A stretch of 64,000 nucleotides of DNA from Phanerodontia chrysosporium (taxonomy: Eukaryota > Basidiomycota > Agaricomycetes > Polyporales > Phanerochaetaceae): assembly GCA_001910725.1 (NCBI GenBank), contig MJGA01000055.1, positions 41,266-105,265 on the forward strand, written 5' to 3'. Under the pieces are notes generated by a model that made no database searches, was not told the DNA's origin, and saw only the letters and a program-made list of their open reading frames with translations. Both the position numbers and the translations under genes were made by a program. Within the stretch, counting starts at the first letter, position 1. Each line of letters opens with the position of its first letter. This document shows positions 56,351 through 64,000 of the stretch, in pieces.

Positions 56351-59300
56351 GGCGGCGCCGTCGTCGTCGCTGTCGTCGTCGTCGGGGGCGGCGCGGACGA
56401 TGGGGACGGGCGGCTGGAGGACGGATAGGGATGGAGAGGCGAAAAAGAAGAGTCCGCTCGCGGGGGACGGGTGGCTGTATATATGGGGGGGCTGCGGGTG
56501 TGAGATCAGGGCATAGCGAGAGAAGACGATCACAGATCCAACGTCGCAAGCGTTTGGCGGAGACGCCAGCGACACGGAAGCGTGACGAAACCGGAAGGCG
56601 CTTCGACGGGCGAACACCCGCCGTCAACAGAGTGCCATCAGATCGCGATCTCCTGCCAAGCTCCGAAATACCATGGCACGCACAGAGTTCACTTCGTCAG
56701 AAGCTTCCCCAGGGATCAGCGCTCTGCCGGCAACTACTTTGGGAGCCCCCAGATCTCAGATCCCGCCCATGCATTAGCCTTTTCCATCACCATCGATGCT
56801 CTCGCCGCGTCGTAGCCCGCACGGCCTCGCCGTCCCGCCGCGCCTCCAGTGAAACACGCCCGGTCCTCTCGGCTCCGCATCGTCAGCCTACTCATATTGC
56901 GCTGCGCAGGGACCCCCCGCGTCTCAGATCGTCGTCTCCGATTGCACGCCTGAGATCGGTAATATAACATCCAGGACCTTCCATTTGCCCCACCGGCCGG
57001 GTGTGGCAACCCTGTGTCACCGCGCAACACAGCACGAAGCATCCCGATAAAGATAGGCGTCGCACGCAAGGCGTCCGGCAAGCGGTCCTGCAGATCACCC
57101 TGTGCGCGTGACGCGCCCCTCCGCGAAGCAGCAAAGGGACTGCCTGTTGCGAACACAATGGCGCGGACAATGGAGAGGGCGTCCCGTCGCGAGGGCGTCG
57201 CAGCCCGCGGGAAGTCCTGCATGCCCCTCGGACGGGAGCCCCTGCTGCTGACCAAACACGCATGCAAAAAAAAGAGCCCGAACGCCATGTCGCACAGCGC
57301 AGTCGGACGAGAACGCGAGATGCTTCCGGCGGCATGGCGCGGGGCCATCACCGATCTGGCACTTTGCGCGTGATACGTAACAATCAAATTGCCACTGCGG
57401 GCGCGGGGGCACATGGGTGCGGTCGCCGTTTCCGGGGGACAGCCCGCCACGCCCGGGCGCGCGCCCGCGATCTGCACCTTGCCCCAAATCGATGCGATGA
57501 AGAAAAATAGAAGGGGGCGCCGGACGGCCGGTGATTGATGGCGAGGGAGCCCGTCGGCAGGGTACAGGGCCCAGAACCACGTGCGCCGCAAACTTTGACG
57601 GTGACGCGGGGCGAGAAAAACGGCGGCTGGCGCGCGCGGCAACTGCCCGGACGTGCATCAGGCACGCGCAAGCGGTTTTCCCGGGTCGGGCCGTCAGCGC
57701 CCCTTACCTCAGCTTGCCCCCGCCAGCCCCCGCCCCGCCCGCGTCGGCGCCAGCGCAGCACTGCCACCGCCCCCGCTGGGCTCGTCCCGGGTCCGAGGAG
57801 CGGCCGCACATCGCACTACGCCGCGCCGCGCGCCCCTGTGGCGCCGCGCCCCCCTTTGCCCTGCGATGCGCTATCGCAACGGGCCATGTGCTCACGCCCC
57901 CTCTCGCCTCGCCTGCATGCCAACTTAGCGTCCGCCTATGCCAGCATTCGCGGCGCGCGCTGATGGGGAATGGATGCCCCGCACAGAAACACGGCTGCGC
58001 GTTCCCAGCGCAGTGGGGGCCCGCGGCAGAAGCAGCACACACCTGGGTCAAAGCACACACACACGCGCGCGCGCGACCTGGGCCTCTGATCACGAAGCAC
58101 CCGCGGCGAAGCACCGGTTTTGGGGGCGGCGTCCCGCGGGCGCGACGGATATGGGCTGGCGCAGGCTGGGCGTGTGTGCGGCTGATTATCATCGTGCGAC
58201 GGCGATCGCCCATCGGCTGCCATATCGGGCGCGCGAGACGGCGCCTAGCGCAGTTCCCCGCGCGCAGAACGTGGGCCGCGCCGCTGATTGGCTCCGCGGG
58301 GGCCCCGGGAAATCGGGCACAGGCCCAGCGCGCAACGCATGGGATCGCCCAGCGTGGCTTAGCCTACGCAGTGCAAAGCACCGGCTGCTTTCTCGGCAGG
58401 ACTGACGTCTCGCGACAGATACGCCGGACGGTCGCATGCGTCCTTGGCAGGGTGAGTGGGCGCGTCCACCCGGCGTATTGACGTGCGTGGGCGAGGGCGA
58501 CGCTGTGCCTGTTGCCGGGACGACCGCGCTGTGTTGTTCACCACACAACTCGCTCATGCGAAAGCCACAATATGCACGCGACACGTTCCCTGAATCTTCG
58601 CGGGACCACACACTCGCCCTCCGCGCTCTAGGCCCGTGTGCCCCACCCTGCCCTCCAAGCGTCGCCAGACGCACCCGCAGGTCGGGCGCGGCGGCATCCC
58701 CGAGGGGCGTACGCGCACAGCGGCGCGGCGCTGGAGCGGGGCGCGTGCGCGGCCCTGCACAACCCACCGTCACTTGACCTTGCGCCATCCTGGGACGCCG
58801 CTTCCCCGCTTTGCGCGGCAAGAGACAAGACCCTGCGCTGGGCGCGCGCCGCGACGCTACACGGTTCGCCTCGCCGCACGCGAGATCAGCATCTGCCCAA
58901 CGCGTGTTTAGAGGCGGTCGTTGCCGCATGCGGCGCAGGACCCTGCGGGTGGGCCGCAGCAGCCCTTCGCACGCACACACGCGGGTGGGTCCCTGGGAGC
59001 GTGCACCCGCGCGCGCGCCCGTGCGGGGGGCCCTGCCAGACAGGCTCTGCGCAGCGGCCGCGAGCCTCATGTGCCCTCGCACGCACTAGCAGCAGATCGC
59101 CAAGGGTCCCGGTCTCTCGCGTGTGTCGACGGAAACGCCGAGTGTCATGCAATGCCACGTTCGAGGCGCCGCTGTACGAATGGCCGCCGCCGATCGGGGA
59201 TCGTCCCTCGCTCGGACGCTGTGCGTGCGATCTCGCGGGCTGGTGTCATGGCAGAGTGGGGACGTCCAGGACGTTTGCGTGTTGCCGATGTCAATATGGG

Positions 59301-59685
59301 CGGAACAGAAACGCCCATTAGAGCAGGCGGCCCCTTGTCGCACTCTGTTTGATTTTTCTGACAGGTTGATGGGAGCAAGAGCTGGGTGACGGCACGTCTA
59401 AAAAACACTGCCGAGGAAAATGAAAGGACCTGTGTGCCCCCCTCCCCCCGGTGTGCGCTTCCCTTGTCCCGACGCGCGCGGACGGCGGACCCCGTGGGAA
59501 TGCCTGTCACGTGCATGTAACTGTCACGTCACGCTGTGCGCTCATCGAATGTTGTCGAAGGCACCCGAGGCCTGCACGGCGACGTCGACAGCACGACTCA
59601 CCGTTCTCTCTTTCTCTCCACCCAATACCCACCACACGACACACACCCCCGAGCTGCACGAACGCGCGCGCGCGCGGAGACAAGG
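56351..59685. other. GC-rich block without recognisable genes, upstream of SSN6 and SERF
   Basis: About 3.3 kb of very GC-rich, CpG-rich sequence. Frames of up to 316 codons occur on both strands and overlap one another, as expected by chance when stop codons are rare; none has a family motif. A TATATA at 56476-56484, about 130 bases before the SSN6 ATG, is a plausible core promoter. Alternating purine-pyrimidine tracts occur at about 58056-58076 (ACACACACGCGCGCGCG) and 59663-59676 ((CG)7). It may hold long promoters or non-coding transcripts. Confidence 0.45.
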
Positions 59686-60092
59686 ATGACCCGTGAGTGC
59701 CCTCGCGCGCTCCTGGCGCGGGTTCGCTGACGAACTGCCATTGCGGTGGTCCTCTGTGTGTGGTACAGGTGGTAACCAGCGTGAGATGGACCGCGCGAAG
59801 GCGCAGAAGAAGCTGCAGGCGCTGCAGAAGAGTAAGGCCAAGGAGAGCGCGGCGTCGCTCCAGAAGCGCAGAGAACAGTGCGTGCCCCCCTTGTCCCCTC
59901 CATTCCGCCCGCACTCACTCACCACGGCTCCTCCGCGCAGAGACGCAGCGATACTGAGGGAGAAGCAGAAGGTATGATGGGTGCCTGTGCGCTGCGAATG
60001 CGTTTTGCCCGGACTGCTGACGTCTGTTGCAGAAAAAGGAGGAGGAGAAGGCCGCCGCCGCTGCTGCAGCTGCAGGGGGAGGCAAGAAATAA
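59686..60092 (+). CDS. SERF/4F5-family small protein
   Basis: Four tiny exons (59686-59692, 59769-59877, 59941-59971, 60033-60092) give 68 residues. It begins MTRGNQREMDRAKAQKK, the defining motif of the SERF (4F5) family, and is Lys/Gln/Ala-rich throughout, ending in a KKEEEK segment, an Ala run and GGGKK. The first exon has only seven bases, so automated annotation could miss it. Family members are small, charged, disordered proteins; human and worm members promote amyloid aggregation, but the normal role is unclear. The gene stands alone between two long GC-rich blocks. Confidence 0.85.
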
Positions 60093-62702
60093 CAACGGCT
60101 CCGGGCGATCCCCGCCCGCGCACCGATCCCGCCAACGACGGTGCGCTCCGTGCTCTTGCTGCTGCCCCTGCACCCTCCCGCTCCTGCCCGGGGTCCGGAC
60201 CATGCCATGCTCTTCGGCCCTCTCATGTTCTGTCTCGCTTTCGCTTACTCGCATCGTGTCTCTCCCAATATCTTAATGCCGCCACACGCCTTGCCCATGT
60301 ATTCTTAGGTCCAATGCCCATATACACCTGCTACGCTACATGCTTGGAATCGAGCGCGATCCGCCGGGCACGCACTGCCACGCCACCGCGTCTATATCAC
60401 AGGCCTCAGACTCACGCAGGCATGTATACGCTCGTCATGGCGTCCCGTGGACAGCGCAGGCGATCGTCGACGTGGCACGCGCGCCAGGGGTGCTTCACGG
60501 GCGCGACTGGACCCACAATGCGGCCGCGATTCCCACAAGGACGGGGCGTGGAAGATATCCGGAGGAACACCACCACATCGCACACGAACGTGCCCCGGGC
60601 AGAACGCAGCCTGAGGGGGAACCCTGTTTTTCTCTTCGCGCTGCTGTGTTATCGCGCGACCCCTTCTGACGCGGAACGGCGCCCCCCTTGGCGGAGACTG
60701 TATATCGCGGCACGACAGTGATGCGCGGCGCACGAAACCCAGAGGTGCGGGTCACGAAAGCGTAAACATGTTATCTGTCTGCACGCTTCCCCTCCTGCGG
60801 GCGAGCGTTGGCTGTGGGAGCCCCGACGCCCGATACGGGCGCGCGGCGCGCTGCAGAGCTGGGCTATGTATATGCCTCCGCGCGGAGGCCACCAACCTTG
60901 GCACTTCTCTCTCGCTGTTCTGCCTCCGCGGCGTGCGGCTCAGGAGGCCCGCACATGAGGCCTCTTTCTGTCAATGTGCCTTTCGGTGTACCTGCGCAGT
61001 ACGCCACCTGAACAGGAAAGGAGGGGCGGGCCCCTGCTGCAACCTCGCTGCTCCCGTCAGGACGCCGCCATTGCACATGATATATAGACCCGCGCCGCGG
61101 GCCCCCTTCCGTGGTGTGGAGCGCGAAACACGTCGCACGGCTCGCCCGCGATCGCGGCCCCCCGCCTCACAGCTGCCGGCTGCGGCGCCGGGAGCCTGGT
61201 GCCCCCCGAGCGCGGAATAACCGCGGCGGACGCAACCCACCTGATCCCGTGGCGAGGGGCCAACGCCCTTTTGTCTGACGGTGTTTTGATGGCGTGTTGT
61301 GCCTGGCTGGTGATCGCACAGATGGACGTATATATCAGTGGGTGTCGCTGCGCGCGTCGTCAGGGGGGAGCAGCGCGCCCCCGGGTTGATCCTCGCGCGT
61401 GCGCCGAGACTCTGCGTGTGGCGCAGCTGAGCGCATCGTGCACGGGGATAAGCGTGCGTCATCGCACCGCAAAAAGCGGCGCTCGTGTCCATTCCGAGAA
61501 TAACCGGACGTGTGTGTGTCTCCCATCTCGGAAAACTCTGTCGGAAAACGATTTGGCAGACAGGCTCCATCGCGCGGGAGACGCCGCCCGCCCGTCCGGA
61601 AATGCTAAATGCGCTGCCTCTCGCGCCCAGGTGCGGCGGAAGGGGGACCCTGGATGTGGGGGGCGGTGGTGCGCTGCCGTGATTGCCACCGCGCGACAGG
61701 CACGGGGGCTGCATCTCGCACTGCAGCCGCGGCCGCCGCATATGCTTGCTTATCATCGTTGCGCGCAGCAGGCGCGCCCGGCGTCCGCGGGGCGAGACCC
61801 TGCCATCGCGAAGAACGCTGGCGATGAAAGTGCGACGACCCCGGTGTCTCGGGGCGCCACCGCACGCCGCACGCGGCCCTCGAGCGACGAGCCCAGGCGC
61901 GCCTTCCCAGCTTCGAGCGTCCCTGGAGGCCCGGTGGCTTTGGGGGCCCCATGGCCAACGGGGACCCTGGGCACACTCGCATGCGAAACAGAGACCACGG
62001 CCAGGACGCGCGATCGACGCCATGGCGACGGGGCCCGCGGAGCCGAGAGGGACCACTGCAGTGGCCCACATTCCCGACAGAGACTCCCGCGCGGCGCACA
62101 TATACGCCCAGGCACCGCACGCCCATTGGGCGATTGCGTGCGCAGGGGGCGTGCCAACAGGACTGCGATAGACTGCTGGATGGCCCGACAGCTTCTAGCC
62201 CGCCGACGAGTGTCCTCGCGCAGCTTCGCAGACTCGCGGCGCGCCAGAAGCCCGCGGGCAGCCGGGTGCGGCAGGACGGGGGTGCCACGTCTGCCCATTG
62301 GGGCTGGTGTGACGTGAGCCGCGGCTTCGCGCGGGAGAGGACGTGTGCGGGATGCGCGAAGGCCATTTCATGCGCGTGGAGCCCGCAGGGTCTGGGCGGA
62401 CATGAAGCGACGTGCCGTGACGTGGCTTCTGCACTTCTTCGTATCGCGCGCGCAAGGCCCGGGGGTGGCGATAACAGGGTTCTCATGACGATGCCCTGCA
62501 GTGTCAAAACGAGCACATATCAACGATCGCGCGCGCCTGTCAGTAGCTGCAGCAGGCTGTCAGCACAGCGCTCGCACGTGCGCTGCGCGTTCGTCTCCGG
62601 GGGCCCGCGAAGCCGCGATCCCGGATAGCAGAACAGGGGGAGAGGCGCAGACGTCAGCAGATGTATATATACCCAGAACACAAACATCCATGTCTGCGAA
62701 TG
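60093..62702. other. GC-rich block without recognisable genes, dotted with TATATA elements
   Basis: About 2.6 kb of GC- and CpG-rich sequence in which long overlapping frames on both strands (up to 376 codons) have no family content. Short AT islands with TATATA or TATAT cores occur at about 60311, 60699, 60865, 61079, 61329, 62099 and 62663. I found no transposon ends, tRNA or tandem repeat. The function is unknown. Confidence 0.45.
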
Positions 62703-64000
62703 CTACGACACGTCCTGCGCCGACCCGTTCTCGAGCTTCCGCCGCCGCGGGGGGAGCTCCTCCACGGTCGGCGGCGCCCATCCCTTTCCCCAGCCCGGCG
62801 GCGCCCCGAGCACGGCGTGCGGGTACGCCGCGGGCGCGAGCGGATACACCGGGGCTGCTGGCGGCGGCGCGGGCGCCGGGTGGTGCCGCGCGCGGTACAG
62901 CGACAACAGGCTGTTCACGAACACAGTGAGGAACGAGAGCGAGGTCAGCGTGAATGCCTGCGCGGCGCGTCAGCGTTCTGCAGGCGGGGAGGTAAAGAGG
63001 CGCGGGGCCACGCACGAGGGTCTTCCATGATATGGGCTCCACGAAGCCGTTCACGACCTCCGCGATGAGCTCCGCGCCGACGCGCGCGCGCCCGACCTTG
63101 GTTGGGTCGCGGTTCATGCACGTCTCCCACTGCCCGCACTGGTGCGCCATCGCAGGGATCGGGCGCGACGCGCACAAGTTCGTCTTGTAATGGAGTGCAC
63201 ACTGTGCGATTTCCTGTACGATGTCTGTACGCACCAAAATGCACATCAGCGAACAATTGAGCGAGAGTACGAGAGATGCCGACGCCGGACGCACCCATGG
63301 AGTACTCGGCGATGCGGTGCTCAACGTCCCGCTGCACCGTAAGGATAAACTGCAGCAAAAGATACAGGAACAGCAGCACCAGCGACAGGTTGAAGAAAAA
63401 CTGGAGGTACCTAGCCCGCCCGTGTCAGCACACCTCCTCACCGCAGAGACAGACAAACGTACCCCAGAAGCACATACGGCGTGTCCGACTTGGGCGGTGC
63501 TGGCGCAGGCATGTTCAGCGTGTAGTGGTTCGACGTCTTCTGTGTCACCGGCTGCGCGGCGTCGTCGTCCTCGCTCTCGGCCGCGCTGTCTTCCGCGTCG
63601 CCCGCGCGCGCACGCGCCTGCGCGCTGCGCTCCCGCTGCCTGCGGCGCGAGCGGTACACACGCTTGAGCCCGCCGAGCGCGATGCGGCGGTCCCTGCTGC
63701 GCTCCTCGTCGTCGTGCGCGCCGGGCTCCGCGGGCTTCGTCGGCGGGCTCGCGTCCGCCATGTCGACGTCGCGGATCTCGGCGTACGCCCCGCTCGGCGG
63801 CACCCACGCGTCCCGGTGCGGCGTCGCGGGCGCGGGCACGCTCAGCATGAACGGGATGTTCGTCGGCATGCTCCCGAATGTCGGCGCCGCGGCCGCGGCC
63901 GCGCACGCGCGCGCGTCCAGCTCGGCGAGCGGCCCTGCGGGGCGCGGTGTTGGCGGCGGAGACGGCAGCGAGGGGGCAAGCGGAGACGTACGTTTGCGCG
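62703..64000 (-). CDS. BRL1: Brl1/Brr6 nuclear-envelope protein, 5' end beyond the window
   Basis: Minus-strand gene ending at TAG 62703; the frame is still open at the right edge, so the N-terminus is missing. Reading from the edge: a Pro/Ala-rich disordered region, MPTNIPFMLSVPAPATPHRD (an internal Met at 63869), an Arg-rich segment (KRVYRSRRRQRER), then the conserved core. The core has a first membrane segment (LSLVLLFLYLLLQFILTV), QRDVEHRIAEYSM, the two Cys pairs in CALHYKTNLC and CGQWETCMNRDP, VGARVGAELIAEV-type helix and WKTL, then a second membrane segment (AFTLTSLSFLTVFVNSLLSL). The four cysteines form two disulphides in the perinuclear space. The family helps membrane fusion during nuclear pore assembly. 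The tail is Pro/Ala/Trp-rich. Confidence 0.9.

Noticed and set aside
57531..59321. Long overlapping frames on both strands (up to 316 codons) as possible genes
   Set aside because: The sequence is so GC-rich that stop codons are rare by chance. The frames overlap each other, have Arg/Ala/Pro-biased composition and show no family motif.
60971..62516. Frames of 376, 372 and 303 codons on opposite strands
   Set aside because: They overlap mutually and have the composition expected from random GC-rich DNA. There is no signal peptide, domain or splice pattern.
1..64000. CRISPR arrays, riboswitches, prokaryotic operons
   Set aside because: The window is clearly fungal nuclear DNA. No spaced direct repeats or bacterial signals were seen.

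Overview
The window is nuclear DNA from a filamentous fungus, most likely a basidiomycete of the Agaricomycetes. The evidence is dense genes with many 50-60 base GT-AG introns, GC-rich coding sequence, copper-fist and SAP30-type regulators, a fungal-type chorismate synthase and a Tad1-like LINE. The species cannot be named from the sequence. All exon boundaries were worked out by hand from reading frames and splice consensus.

Layout. 0.4-6.5 kb: a small secreted protein, a short TPR-type relative of the fungal UvrD/TRANK1-like helicases that has no helicase motor, and a recently inserted 5'-truncated LINE with perfect target-site duplications just upstream of it. 6.5-12.4 kb: a copper-fist transcription factor divergent from a half-size ABC transporter, then a tandem pair of small proteins of unknown function. 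12.5-24 kb: a housekeeping block with nucleoporin NIC96, the SWI/SNF (or RSC) ATPase and Ku80; the last two share a 223-base bidirectional promoter. 24-35.4 kb: a secreted protein, a SAP30-like Sin3-binding protein divergent from chorismate synthase, a predicted tail-anchored protein, a tandem pair of flavin-reductase-like genes, and RNA polymerase I/III subunit AC40. 35.8-44.3 kb: the full-length UvrD-like helicase with TPR-like repeats, including a CCCH-type Cys/His cluster. 45-50 kb: a beta-lactamase-like serine hydrolase with an apparent C-terminal frameshift, a small protein with a possible chromo/PWWP-like fold, and a secreted Gly/Met/His-rich repeat protein. 50-64 kb: the Cyc8/Ssn6 corepressor, a SERF-family gene isolated between two GC-rich blocks without recognisable genes, and a Brl1/Brr6 nuclear-envelope protein cut by the right edge.

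There is no operon or obvious gene cluster. Several genes serve nuclear functions (Snf2, Ku80, NIC96, SAP30, Ssn6, Brl1, AC40), but this looks like ordinary fungal gene order. The most unusual content is the motorless helicase paralogue 32 kb from its complete relative, the LINE in its upstream region, and the Gly/Met/His repeat protein with evenly spaced Ala-Arg-Ser-Pro motifs. I did not find a convincing new multi-gene system.
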